Positions 52,783 to 61,532 of a stretch of DNA of 64,000 bases are shown piece after piece. A model generated the notes under the pieces. The model saw only the letters and a program-made list of their open reading frames with translations, had not been told where the DNA came from and did no database searches. The position numbers and the translations under genes were made by a program. This DNA is from CAVTRI01 sp963737075 (lineage in GTDB: Bacteria; Actinomycetota; Acidimicrobiia; Acidimicrobiales; Palsa-688): assembly GCA_963737075.1 (NCBI GenBank), contig CAVTRI010000002.1, forward strand, positions 2,170,001 through 2,234,000, given 5' to 3'. Within the stretch, counting starts at the first letter, position 1. Each line of letters opens with the position of its first letter.

Positions 52783-53205
52783 TCAGCCGCCGAGGCGGTG
52801 CCGGTGGCTGCCTGGCAGCGCGGACGCGTGGACCAAAACCTGGGTGAACTCGGCGCCGTCGGTGCTTTGCACCCGCTGGGTTCGTACCTCAGTCGAGGGC
52901 ATCCGGGCGTCGTCGATGCCCCAGGCGGCCAGCCACGCGGCGAGCACTAGCCGGCCTTCGGCTTGGGCCTCATCGGTCCAGCCGTCAACCGTCGCCACCA
53001 GCACCCAATCAGGGGGTGTGGGAGCGGTCCCGGTCTGGACCGGGGCGACCGGCGCCGCAGTCGGCCGGGCGACGCGGCGGCGGATCGGGTAGGCAAACCG
53101 GGCGTCGAAGTCGCTTCGGCGATCCTCGGTCAGGACCGCCCACAGCATGACGACCGCCACGAACACCCAGCAAAGGGCGAAGCAGACGATCTCCACGACA
53201 CCCAT
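52783..53205 (-). CDS. small membrane-anchored hypothetical protein
   Basis: 140 residues. One N-terminal transmembrane helix (VEIVCFALCWVFVAVVMLWAV) precedes an Arg/Pro-rich linker and a compact domain WVLVATVDGWTDEAQAEGRL with later VLVHASALPGSHRHR. No recognised family. It follows the PBP gene on the same strand after 84 bases, so it may belong to the cell-wall transcription unit. Confidence 0.6.
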   Translation of the reverse strand: MGVVEIVCFALCWVFVAVVMLWAVLTEDRRSDFDARFAYPIRRRVARPTAAPVAPVQTGTAPTPPDWVLVATVDGWTDEAQAEGRLVLAAWLAAWGIDDARMPSTEVRTQRVQSTDGAEFTQVLVHASALPGSHRHRLGG

Positions 53206-53289
53206 AGGGTCACACCTTCCCCGACGCGGGCTGTCGCATGCATGGTACTCGCTCCGGCTTCGGGGGGACAGCCCGAGCCTCCTTCGTCT

Positions 53290-55563
53290 CTACGTGGTCG
53301 GCGGTGTCGTCGACGAGGTCGACGAAGTACTGGGCGAGAGGGGGACAGTCGTCGTGGTGGTGGGCGTGGGCGCAGGCGGCGCGGCGGCGGTCGGCGGAGA
53401 CTCCTCGTAGGGTCCGCCCAGCGGCGTGCCGATCACCTGCTCGGGTCGGGGAACGACGGTCGCCGGGACGGCGGTCGTCGGCGTTTGCAGCGCCTTGGCG
53501 ACCGCGGGCGGGATGATCGGCGCTGGCTGGCTGAACGGGGTGGCGGACACGCCTTCCAACGCCCGGGTCATGAACGCCTTCCACGTCAGCGCCGGCCACG
53601 TGCCCCCGTACACGGGCTCGACGCCCTTGACGCGGCCGAGGCTGACGGTCTGGCTGTGGGCGTCTCCGCCCATCCACACCGCGGCAGACAGCGTGGGCGT
53701 GTAGCCGACGAACCACGCGTTGGTGTAGTCGCTCGTCGTGCCGGTCTTGCCGGCGGCCGGGCGACCGAGCGCGGCCGCGGTCCCGGTGCCGTTCGTGAGG
53801 ACACCCTGGAGCACGTTGGTGACGTTGTCGGCGACATTCGCCGGCAGGACCTGGCTGGTCTCCACGGGGTGATGGATGTTGTCGACGAGCACCTTGCCCG
53901 CGGCGTCGACGATCTCCAGGATCGGCGTCGGCGCCGCCCGCTGGCCGTGGTCGGCGAACACGCCGTAGGCGGACGCCATGTCGAGCGGGGAGACATCCAC
54001 AACCCCCAGCGCGTACGTCGGGCAGAACGGCATCGTCGACGAGCTGTAATACGCCGAGTCGATGCCGAGCGCCTTGGCGGTGGTCGCCACGTTGGGGCAC
54101 CCGACCTGGGCAGCGACCTGCGCGTAGACGGTGTTGGTCGACTCCACGGTCGCCTGGGCGAGCGTCTCGCTGCCGAGCTGGCTCCCCGGTTCGTCGTTGT
54201 GGATGGCGCAGGTCTGCGCTGGCGACGGCTTGCAGCCAGGGATGGCGTACACGCCGGGAGCGGCATAGACGGCGCCTGGCTGGATGCCCTGCTCGAAGGC
54301 GGTAGCGAGCACGAAAGGCTTCCACGCTGATCCTGGCTGGCGCCCCGCTCCTCCTCCGCTCACCGTCGGTCCGCTCCAGCATGTGGCGGCAACCTCGATG
54401 GCCGCTCCTGCCGCCGGGCGCGGGTCACATCCGCCGATCGCGAAGTTGTCGGCGGCGAACGCCGCCCCAGCCTCTCCGAACGCCCGTCCCCCGACGACGG
54501 CGTCGACGAATCCGGTCTGGGGCTCCACCGCGGCGAGAGCCATCTCCAGGGGGTCGCTGGTCCCGGCGAGGGTCGACTGGACCGCGGCGTGGGCGGCGTC
54601 TTGGGCGTGCGGGTCGAGGGTGGTCTGGACCCGCAGTCCGCCGCCGTAGACAACCGATGGCGGATAGTGGGCGAGCAGCCACTGTGTCACGTAGTTGACG
54701 AAGTCCGGGTATTGCGGGGCGGCGGCCGTCACCGGGTAGACCAGCGTGGCGTTGGGCGCCGGCGGTGGGTTGGCGCCGGCCAGCGCCAGCTTCTCCGCCA
54801 TGGCACGGCGGTATTGGGCGTCGTCGAGGTAGCCCTGCTGGTGCATCTTGCCGAGCACCAGCTCTCGAGCCTTCTCAGCGCTGGCCAGGTGCTCCCGGGG
54901 CGCCCGGGCCGAAGGGGCGGGAATGAGCCCGGAGAGGGTGGCTGCCTGCGACGCGTCGAGCTGGTTGACGGGCACATGGAAGTACGCCTCGGCGGCCGCG
55001 CCCACGCCGGTGTCGCCATCACCCAAGTACACGATCGACAGGTACCGGTAGAGGATCTGGTCCTTGGATGCCTGCCGGTCGAGCTGGCTGGCCAGGATGG
55101 CCTCCCGGATTTTCCGCGTCAGGTTGCGTTGGGTCCCGGTGTAGGCCAGCTTCACGTACTGCTGGGTGATGGTCGATCCGCCTTGGAGCGGCCCGTTGCC
55201 TCGAACGTCGGACCAGATGGCCCGCAGGGTGCCTCGAACGTCGACGCCCCCGTGGTGGTAGAAGTTCCGGTCCTCATCGGCGACGACGGCTTCTTTCAGC
55301 ACGGCTGGGATGTCCGACTCGGCAACCGGGATGTTCTGGTTGAACTGCTGCAGCGTGGCGATCACATTGCCGTCCCGGTCGTAGATGACCGATGGTTCGG
55401 CAATCGAAGCTGCCTTAGGGATGGGCAGCGTGGCTGGCAGCGGCAGAAAGATCAGCCCCGCGAACACCGTCAGGGCCATGGCAATGGGAGCCCCGACGAT
55501 CGTGACAGTGGCCAAGAAGAGCGAACTGAACACCGTGCGCACGATTCGCCAGAAGTCCCGCAC
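53290..55563 (-). CDS. ponA: bifunctional class A penicillin-binding protein
   Basis: 757 residues from GTG 55563. One N-terminal anchor (APIAMALTVFAGLIFLPLP), then the GT51 glycosyltransferase: VVADEDRNFYHHGGVDVRG with the catalytic Glu, and GGSTITQQYVKLAY. The transpeptidase domain has SxxK in PGSAWKPFVLAT, SxN in ESTNTVYAQ and KTG in AAGKTGTTSDYTNAWF. The C-terminal tail is Pro/Thr/Ser-rich and extracytoplasmic. It polymerises glycan strands and cross-links peptides. Starts 16 bases after the degenerate protease gene. Confidence 0.92.
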   Translation of the reverse strand: MRDFWRIVRTVFSSLFLATVTIVGAPIAMALTVFAGLIFLPLPATLPIPKAASIAEPSVIYDRDGNVIATLQQFNQNIPVAESDIPAVLKEAVVADEDRNFYHHGGVDVRGTLRAIWSDVRGNGPLQGGSTITQQYVKLAYTGTQRNLTRKIREAILASQLDRQASKDQILYRYLSIVYLGDGDTGVGAAAEAYFHVPVNQLDASQAATLSGLIPAPSARAPREHLASAEKARELVLGKMHQQGYLDDAQYRRAMAEKLALAGANPPPAPNATLVYPVTAAAPQYPDFVNYVTQWLLAHYPPSVVYGGGLRVQTTLDPHAQDAAHAAVQSTLAGTSDPLEMALAAVEPQTGFVDAVVGGRAFGEAGAAFAADNFAIGGCDPRPAAGAAIEVAATCWSGPTVSGGGAGRQPGSAWKPFVLATAFEQGIQPGAVYAAPGVYAIPGCKPSPAQTCAIHNDEPGSQLGSETLAQATVESTNTVYAQVAAQVGCPNVATTAKALGIDSAYYSSSTMPFCPTYALGVVDVSPLDMASAYGVFADHGQRAAPTPILEIVDAAGKVLVDNIHHPVETSQVLPANVADNVTNVLQGVLTNGTGTAAALGRPAAGKTGTTSDYTNAWFVGYTPTLSAAVWMGGDAHSQTVSLGRVKGVEPVYGGTWPALTWKAFMTRALEGVSATPFSQPAPIIPPAVAKALQTPTTAVPATVVPRPEQVIGTPLGGPYEESPPTAAAPPAPTPTTTTTVPLSPSTSSTSSTTPPTT

Positions 55564-55579
55564 GCTCCGCCGTTTCCCG

Positions 55580-56611
55580 CTAGCCGGCTTCCGGCAGCGT
55601 GCCGCCCTGGCAGCGCAGGACCTTGCTGCACGCCGCCTCCACGTAGGGGGCGTACCACACGCCCGAGGCCGCGAACCCGAGGGGCGCGTACGTCTCGGAG
55701 GCGACCGCGATCACCTGCCCCTGGGCGTTGACGAGCGGCCCACCCTGGTAGGAGGCGTTCATCGGGGCGTTGTCGGCGACGCCACTGGCCGACACGTCGG
55801 TGATCACGCCCTCGCTGATCGATGCCCCGGCCGACCCGAGCCCGGACAGCGCGAACAGGTGACCGCCGACTTGAGGCGCCGGAGTGGTCGGCGCCGGGGT
55901 GACCGGGGTCAGCCCGCCCCGTTGGAGGACGAGCAGCGCGAGGTCAAACTGGGGATCCCACGTTGACACCGTGACCTGGGTGTCGGCGTTGTTCTGGCGG
56001 ACGAAAACGGGCGGCGCCGGGGCCCGGGTGGCGGCGGCGACCGTGGTGTAAGAGGTCAGGAGGAGCGACTGGTTGGCGTCGGACGAGATGACGAACGCCG
56101 AGCCGACCGACGGCTGACCTGACGCGTCGAGGGTGTGCACGAACAGAAGCGACGGGCCGAGCTTCTTCACCAGGCCGACCAGCGTTTGCGGGGCGGCTTC
56201 GATCTGCTGGATAGGCGCCAGCTGGTTGCGGAGTTGGGCGGCGTCGGCGTTGGATTGCGCCTGCAGGTCGCCCTCCGCGTTTTGGAACGCCTTCTGGTAG
56301 CCGCTGATGAGAGCGTTGACGCGGTCGTTGGTCTGGTTGAGCCGGTACTGGTAGTACGAGTACAGGACGACGCCGCTGAAACCGGCGCCGACGGCGAACG
56401 CCAGGATGAGCGCCGCGATGCCGAGCACCGAACGGGGCCACACCCGGTGGCGCCGGGCTACCCGTGCCGGCTCGGCAGCAGAGTCGTCCGCGCCGGAAGG
56501 CGAGGCCGGGCGGTCCAGAACGGGTGTGGCGTGCTGGGCGCCAGTGGGCCGGGTGCCCGGTCGGGGCTGGCCCCTGGATGGCTTGCCCGTTGGGTCCGTC
56601 GCCATTCCCAT
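55580..56611 (-). CDS. membrane-anchored trypsin-fold protein lacking the catalytic triad
   Basis: 343 residues. A Pro/Ala-rich cytoplasmic N-terminus precedes a transmembrane helix (VLGIAALILAFAVGAGFSGVV), a helical linker (about residues 95-135) and a trypsin/HtrA-like beta-barrel. The usual TNxHVV is SLLLTSYTTVAAAT, without His; GNSGGPLV is replaced by NASYQGGPLV, without Ser in place. Asp remains in DPQFDLALLVL. It therefore looks like a pseudoprotease that binds peptides or regulates. It is directly upstream of and in line with the PBP gene, suggesting a role in cell-wall synthesis control. ATG 56605 is an alternative start. Confidence 0.75.
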   Translation of the reverse strand: MGMATDPTGKPSRGQPRPGTRPTGAQHATPVLDRPASPSGADDSAAEPARVARRHRVWPRSVLGIAALILAFAVGAGFSGVVLYSYYQYRLNQTNDRVNALISGYQKAFQNAEGDLQAQSNADAAQLRNQLAPIQQIEAAPQTLVGLVKKLGPSLLFVHTLDASGQPSVGSAFVISSDANQSLLLTSYTTVAAATRAPAPPVFVRQNNADTQVTVSTWDPQFDLALLVLQRGGLTPVTPAPTTPAPQVGGHLFALSGLGSAGASISEGVITDVSASGVADNAPMNASYQGGPLVNAQGQVIAVASETYAPLGFAASGVWYAPYVEAACSKVLRCQGGTLPEAG

Positions 56612-56676
56612 AAAACGGTACTCCCGGCCGGGACGCCGCCCGTGGCATCGAAGCCCGGGCGGTAGCGTCCAAGGCC

Positions 56677-57645
56677 GTGACCGTTCCCTCCGACGCCGCC
56701 CGGCGGTTGGGGTCTGCGGATCTTCGACATCCGCCGGGCTGGCAACCGCCGCCAGGGATGGAGGCCGGCCCCGTTGTCGTCGTTGCCCCCGGGGTGCGGC
56801 GGATCGTCGCCCCCAACCCGTCGCTCATGACCGGACCGGGCACCAACACGTACCTCTTGGGTGACGGGCCGTTCGCGGCGGTGGACCCTGGTCCTGACGA
56901 CGATGCCCACCTGTCGGCGATTTGCGCCGCGGCAGGGGATCAGCTGCGCTGGATCCTGGTCACCCACACCCACCTGGACCACGCGCCACTATCGGCTCGC
57001 CTCAAAGCGGCTACCAGCGCGGAGGTGCTGGCGTTCGGACCGGCGCCGTCCCTACGGGGTCAGGGCCTGGACAGCCACGACGAGGCCTTTTCGCCCGATC
57101 GTCTGCTCGCCGAGGCGGACCGGCTCGACACGGCCGACTTCCGAGTCGACGCCGTCTATACGCCCGGGCACACGTCTAACCACCTGTGTTTCGAGCTCGC
57201 GGGCACGGGGCTGCTCTTCTCGGGTGACCACGTGATGTCGGGGTCGACAGTCGTGATCGCCCCCCCCGATGGCGATATGGCCAGGTACCTGGACTCGCTC
57301 GAAACGGTGCGGGACCGACGGCCGCGCCGGATCGCCCCCGGGCACGGGCCGATGATCGAAGACCCCGCCGCGGTGCTGGACGAGTATTTGACCCATCGCC
57401 GAGCCCGGGAGGAGCAGATCGTCGCTGCTCTCCGGGATGCGGGTAGCGGGGTCACCACTGAGCAGTTGGTGGCCCGTATTTATACCGACGTCCCCGACCG
57501 GCTGCACCCAGTGGCGCGCTTCTCCGTGTGGGCTCACCTTCGGAAGCTGGCCGGGGAAGGACGGGCGATGGCGCCCGAGGTCGATGACATCGACGCGCCG
57601 TGGCGGCTTGTTACCCGCCCGGCGGGCCGGCCACCGGAGGTCTAG
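56677..57645 (+). CDS. metallo-beta-lactamase-fold hydrolase (LACTB2-like)
   Basis: 322 residues. NPSLMTGPGTNTYLLG is the family start, VTHTHLDHAPLSARL the HxHxDH metal site near residue 93, with YTPGHTSNHLC, LFSGDHVM and PGHGPMIED completing it. A C-terminal winged-helix-like domain (AREEQIVAALRDAG) is typical of LACTB2-type RNases/hydrolases. It may cut RNA or a thioester. It overlaps the mrp gene tail to tail by 4 bases. The position near ridA and arsA genes recalls Rv3677c. Confidence 0.87.
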   Translation: MTVPSDAARRLGSADLRHPPGWQPPPGMEAGPVVVVAPGVRRIVAPNPSLMTGPGTNTYLLGDGPFAAVDPGPDDDAHLSAICAAAGDQLRWILVTHTHLDHAPLSARLKAATSAEVLAFGPAPSLRGQGLDSHDEAFSPDRLLAEADRLDTADFRVDAVYTPGHTSNHLCFELAGTGLLFSGDHVMSGSTVVIAPPDGDMARYLDSLETVRDRRPRRIAPGHGPMIEDPAAVLDEYLTHRRAREEQIVAALRDAGSGVTTEQLVARIYTDVPDRLHPVARFSVWAHLRKLAGEGRAMAPEVDDIDAPWRLVTRPAGRPPEV

Positions 57646-58820
57646 TCGCCGAGGGCCGCTTCGACGGCGTCGACGATCCGCGCCGAGCAGTCCCGCATCT
57701 CGACCACCGGGGCAACCTCGATCACGGCGTCCACCAGCGCCGCGAACGCCGCTACCGCGGTGTCGTTCTTGCCGCCTGCCACGCCGAGAGCAGCCGGCTC
57801 ACCCCGATCCCCGCCGGCCGCCACCGCCGGCTCGATCGGTATGCGGGCGAGCAGCGGGGCGCCGATCTCATCGGCCAGGCGCTGACCACCGCCGCTGCCG
57901 AACAGGTCGTAGCGCTGGCCGTGATCGCACACGAACCCGCTCATGTTCTCGATCACTCCCGCCACCCGCAGGTAGCCCTTACGGGCCATGTCCGCGGCGC
58001 GGACGGCGACCTTTTGCGCGGCGAGGGCTGGGGTCGTGACGATGAGCATCTCCGCCCGGGGCATCATCCGAGCCAGGCCCATCTGGATGTCTCCGGTGCC
58101 CGGTGGCATGTCCACCAGGAGGTAGTCCAGGTCCCCCCAAGCGGCGTCTTCCAGAAAGTGCTGGACGGCGCGGTTGAGCATCAGGCCCCGCCACATGATC
58201 GCTTCGTCCTCGGGGGAGAGGAACCCCATCGACAGCACCTTCAGCGAACCGGCGCCGACCGGCTTGACCATGGGCTCGATTCTCGGCCGGTCCGAGCCTT
58301 TCGCCGCCGGCTGTGCCTGCAGGTCGCCGTCCATACCCAACATCCGCGGCACCGAGAAACCGGCGATGTCCGCGTCCAGCACGCCGACCGTCAGTCCCCG
58401 CATCGCGAGCCCGGCCGCCAGGTTGACGGTAACCGACGATTTGCCGACACCGCCCTTGCCCGATGAGACGGCCAGCACCCGGGTTCGGCCCGGAAGGTCG
58501 ATCAACGGCGCCTGCTCCCGAGCCCGCAGCCGGGCCCTGGCCATGAGACCTTGCTTCTGGTCGCGCGACATCTCCGAGGTCCGCACCACCACGCCGGTCA
58601 CTCCGCGAAGGTGGCCGATCCGTTCCTCCACGTCGTGGCGCAGCTGGTTGCGGAGCGGGCAGGCCGCGGTGGTCAGCGCCAGGTGGACGATCACCGTCCC
58701 GCCGGCGTCCACGTCCGCCCCCTGGTACATCCCGAGGTCGACGACGTCCGCGCCCAGCTCGGGGTCGATGACCGCCGTCATTGCCCGGCGAATGACCTCT
58801 TGCGAGGGGGGCGCGACCAT
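57642..58820 (-). CDS. mrp: Mrp/NBP35-family iron-sulfur carrier ATPase
   Basis: 392 residues from ATG 58820. The N-terminal MIP18/DUF59 domain is IRRAMTAVIDPELGADVVDL; the ATPase has VLAVSSGKGGVGKSSVTVNL (deviant Walker A near residue 115), GVLDADIAGFSVPRML and YLLVDMPPGTGDIQMGLA. The usual C-terminal CxxC of Mrp is not seen; NMSGFVCDHG has one Cys. It carries Fe-S clusters to target apoproteins. Divergent from an A-type Fe-S carrier gene 147 bases away. Confidence 0.9.
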   Translation of the reverse strand: MVAPPSQEVIRRAMTAVIDPELGADVVDLGMYQGADVDAGGTVIVHLALTTAACPLRNQLRHDVEERIGHLRGVTGVVVRTSEMSRDQKQGLMARARLRAREQAPLIDLPGRTRVLAVSSGKGGVGKSSVTVNLAAGLAMRGLTVGVLDADIAGFSVPRMLGMDGDLQAQPAAKGSDRPRIEPMVKPVGAGSLKVLSMGFLSPEDEAIMWRGLMLNRAVQHFLEDAAWGDLDYLLVDMPPGTGDIQMGLARMMPRAEMLIVTTPALAAQKVAVRAADMARKGYLRVAGVIENMSGFVCDHGQRYDLFGSGGGQRLADEIGAPLLARIPIEPAVAAGGDRGEPAALGVAGGKNDTAVAAFAALVDAVIEVAPVVEMRDCSARIVDAVEAALGD

Positions 58821-58967
58821 GCCGCATTCTACGGTGGCGTTAGTGGCTGGGGGCCGGGCCGGCGGCAGTGGCTGGGTGCCGGGCCGGGCGGCGCTGACTG
58901 CTGGTTCCGGATCTCGGCGACGGTCCAGTAGCATCGAACACGTCCTTTACGCGCCCCAGGAGGCCCG

Positions 58968-59312
58968 GTGAGCTCCACCCAGACCGACGCCACAATCACC
59001 CTCACAGACACGGCCGCAACCAAGGTTGCGGAGCTGATGCAGCAGGAGGGCAACCCGGACCTGGCGCTCCGCGTCGCGGTGCGCCCCGGCGGATGCTCGG
59101 GCTTCAGCTACGAGATGTTCTTCGACACCGACGTGGCTGACGACGACGACATCTCCACGTTTGGCGACGTCAGGGTCGTCGTGGACCCCACCAGCGCCAG
59201 CCTGCTCTCCGGGTCGACCCTTGAGTACAAGGACGGCCTGCAGGGCGCCGGGTTCAGCATCAACAACCCCAACGCGAGCCGCACCTGCGGGTGCGGGCAG
59301 TCCTTCAGCTGA
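58968..59312 (+). CDS. erpA: A-type iron-sulfur carrier (IscA/ErpA/HesB)
   Basis: 114 residues from GTG 58968 with AGGAGG at 58958-58963. ITLTDTAATKVAELMQQEG, then RPGGCSGFSYEMFF (first Cys) and SRTCGCGQSFS (the C-terminal Cys pair). These three cysteines bind or transfer the cluster. Its end overlaps the next gene, itself an Fe-S protein, by 22 bases. Confidence 0.92.
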   Translation: MSSTQTDATITLTDTAATKVAELMQQEGNPDLALRVAVRPGGCSGFSYEMFFDTDVADDDDISTFGDVRVVVDPTSASLLSGSTLEYKDGLQGAGFSINNPNASRTCGCGQSFS

Positions 59313-60871
59313 TTCCGCTGACCGTCGACGGGCGGTCCGTCGAGGTCCAACGCGACGGCGTCTCTCTGCTCGAGGCGCTGCGTGACGAGTTGGGGGTCCG
59401 TGCTGTCAAGGACGGCTGCAGCCCGCAAGGCCAATGCGGGTGCTGCACCGTGCTGGTCGACGAGGCGCCCCGGGTGGCGTGTGTCACTGCGGTCCGCCGG
59501 GTGGCCGGCCGGCGGATCACGACCGTCGACGGGCTCGACGAGACGCGGCGCGCCCGCCTGGTGGGTGCGTTCGTGGCCTACGGCGCCAGCCAGTGCGGCT
59601 TCTGCACGCCGGGCATCCTGTGCCGGCTGGCCGCTTTGGGTGACGCGCCGAACAAAGCGCAGGTGGAGACGGCTTTGCTGGCCCACCTGTGCCGCTGCAC
59701 AGGCTGGCGCACCATTGTCGACGCCGCGTGCGACGCGCACTCTCTGTGCGGGCGCCCGGGAGCGTCGCCGAGGGCCGGGCTCGAGGGCGGCGTCCCACAG
59801 CACAGCGGGCCGGACGCGGTCCTCGGGCGTGGAGGCTTCGCTGACGACACCGCGCCGCCAGGGTGCCTGGTCGCCGTCCCCGATGGCACCGGCGGCTGGT
59901 CGGTCGCCGACACCCTCGCCGAGGCCCGGCTCGCCGCCTCTAGGGTGCCCGGACGCCGCAGCGGACAGCAGGTCCGCTACCCCCTCGAGGTGCCTCCGGG
60001 CGACTGGGACGCGACGCTCCGGACTACCTGGGTCGAACCCGCCTACCTGGAGCTCGATACTTCGTGGTGCGTGCCCGGCGGTGAGCCGGCTTCCCCCGTC
60101 GCGAATGGCGGCGCGTTCGGCGGCAAGCTCGATTCTCCGGCCCCGCCCGCCGCCCGGCTGCTGGCCAACCGCCATGGGCGACCGGTGCGCGTCGTGCTGT
60201 CACGAGAGGATGTCGTGCGGCTCGGCCCCAAACGCCCCCCGGTCGCCGCCGGCATCCGCGCCGACGGCACCGGCCGTATGCGAGTCGCCCGGATCGACCT
60301 CGCCGACACGATCCACGCGTTGGCACCGGGGCTGGAGGTGGAGACGGTCCACGATGTGCCCGGTCCGCCGGTGTCGTCCCGCCTGCGCGCCGCCGGGTGG
60401 GCGGAAGCCGCCATTCTCGTCGCCGCCGCCGCCGCCCTCAGGGACGGGTCGGCGGGCGGCCCCGTCGGTCGCGCCGCGGCGTGTTCCCCGAGTGGCGGAT
60501 TGGCATCGGCCGCGGTGACCGTCGACGAGAACGGGATGCCGGCAGACGTCTCCGTGACCGTCAGCTGCGGCGACCCCCTCGACGCGGTCACCCTCCGGTC
60601 CTACTCGATCGGGGCCGCCCACATGGCGCTCGGATGGGTGTGCAGCGAGGCGATCGCCGTCGACGACGGAGGGGCGCCCGAGGATCTCACGATCCGTTCG
60701 TTCGGCATCCTGCGAGCCCGGGATACCCCGCCGATCGGGGTTGACATCGTCGACGCCAACGGGCCGCCGGTCAAGGGCTCCGACGCTGTGTTGGCCGCGG
60801 TCGCTGCGGCGTGCTGGATCGCGCAGGGGCTGCCGCCGTGCTGGCCCACTCGAAGAGGAGGTGTCCGGTGA
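59291..60871 (+). CDS. condensed xanthine-dehydrogenase-like [2Fe-2S]/molybdopterin fusion
   Basis: 526 residues from GTG 59291. Residues about 10-160 are the small subunit: DGCSPQGQCGCCTVLVDE (plant-type [2Fe-2S]) and GASQCGFCTPGILCRL ... HLCRCTGWRTIVDA (second cluster). The rest resembles a much shortened molybdopterin-binding large subunit (GGFADDTAPPGCLVAV; NGGAFGGKLDSPAPPAARLL; GRPVRVVLSREDVV; PVKGSDAVLAAVAAA). The large subunit is normally about 750 residues; here it is about 350, and the catalytic GE near the C-terminus appears as GS. It may be a non-catalytic or novel member. Confidence 0.7.
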   Translation: MRAVLQLIPLTVDGRSVEVQRDGVSLLEALRDELGVRAVKDGCSPQGQCGCCTVLVDEAPRVACVTAVRRVAGRRITTVDGLDETRRARLVGAFVAYGASQCGFCTPGILCRLAALGDAPNKAQVETALLAHLCRCTGWRTIVDAACDAHSLCGRPGASPRAGLEGGVPQHSGPDAVLGRGGFADDTAPPGCLVAVPDGTGGWSVADTLAEARLAASRVPGRRSGQQVRYPLEVPPGDWDATLRTTWVEPAYLELDTSWCVPGGEPASPVANGGAFGGKLDSPAPPAARLLANRHGRPVRVVLSREDVVRLGPKRPPVAAGIRADGTGRMRVARIDLADTIHALAPGLEVETVHDVPGPPVSSRLRAAGWAEAAILVAAAAALRDGSAGGPVGRAAACSPSGGLASAAVTVDENGMPADVSVTVSCGDPLDAVTLRSYSIGAAHMALGWVCSEAIAVDDGGAPEDLTIRSFGILRARDTPPIGVDIVDANGPPVKGSDAVLAAVAAACWIAQGLPPCWPTRRGGVR

Positions 60872-61212
60872 CAACGCCAGTGGGCCCCTACACGCCGATC
60901 GTCCGTGCGGGCGAATGGCTGGTGTGCTCCGGCCAGGTGGGCCAGGCGGGCGGCACGCTCGTCTCGGGCGGCGTTGCCGCGCAGACCGCGCAGGCTGTTG
61001 CCAACCTCGCCGCCCTGCTCGAGGCGGAAGGCGCCTCGTTGGCGTCGGTCATCAAGACGACGGTCTTCCTCGCCGACATCTCGGACTACGCGGCGATGAA
61101 CGAGGCTTACATCGCAGCGTTTGCGGACCACCGGCCCGCCCGTTCCGCGGTCGCGGTTGCCGGGCTGCCGTTGGGCGCGGCAGTAGAGATCGAAGCTTGG
61201 GCGCGGGTCTGA
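60868..61212 (+). CDS. ridA: RidA/YjgF-family imine deaminase
   Basis: 114 residues from GTG 60868, coupled as GTGA to the previous gene, GAGGAGG upstream. VGPYTPIVRAGEWLVCSGQV, SVIKTTVFLADISDYAAMNEAY and the active-site Arg in HRPARSAVAVAGLP are family landmarks. It hydrolyses reactive enamines/imines made by PLP enzymes. Member of the erpA-xdh-ridA run. Confidence 0.9.
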   Translation: MTTPVGPYTPIVRAGEWLVCSGQVGQAGGTLVSGGVAAQTAQAVANLAALLEAEGASLASVIKTTVFLADISDYAAMNEAYIAAFADHRPARSAVAVAGLPLGAAVEIEAWARV

Positions 61213-61270
61213 GGCAGCCGCTGACCGAGCCATGGTCCGGGCGGGTTTGCTGCGCGCGCCACGGATCGCG

Positions 61271-61352
61271 CAAGTGGCCGTTGTCCCCCAATTGTGGTCC
61301 GTTCGCGCAGAGCAAGTGGCTGTTGTCGCCCAATTGTGGGTCCGTTCGCGCA
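61271..61352. repeat. 40-bp direct repeat pair
   Basis: 61271-61309 and 61313-61352 are near copies (CAAGTGGCCGTTGTCCCCCA / CAAGTGGCTGTTGTCGCCCA, then AATTGTGG...TCCGTTCGCGCA), offset by 42 bases. They lie after ridA in a gap between convergent genes. Confidence 0.7.
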
Positions 61353-61374
61353 CAAGAGCCCCCGGGGACGCTTT

Positions 61375-61416
61375 TCGGTCCGTTTGTCCCACGGCAAACG
61401 TGGGCGAACGGACCGA
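61375..61416. terminator. nested hairpin between convergent genes
   Basis: Outer stem TCGGTCCGTT (61375-61384) pairs AACGGACCGA (61407-61416); inner stem CCCACG (61388-61393) pairs CGTGGG (61399-61404). T-rich on the left side (TTTT 61372-61375) and A-rich on the right. Probably a bidirectional terminator for ridA and the GlnR-like gene. Confidence 0.6.
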
Positions 61417-61532
61417 GAAAGGTGCGCCCGGACCCGTGAAGAGAAAAGGACCCGTGATTGCGTGTACCTCTCCCGTCCCGGGAGGTGATTTTCGGGCCCC
61501 TTCAAACACGAGCGGCGCACCAGGAGCTGAGT

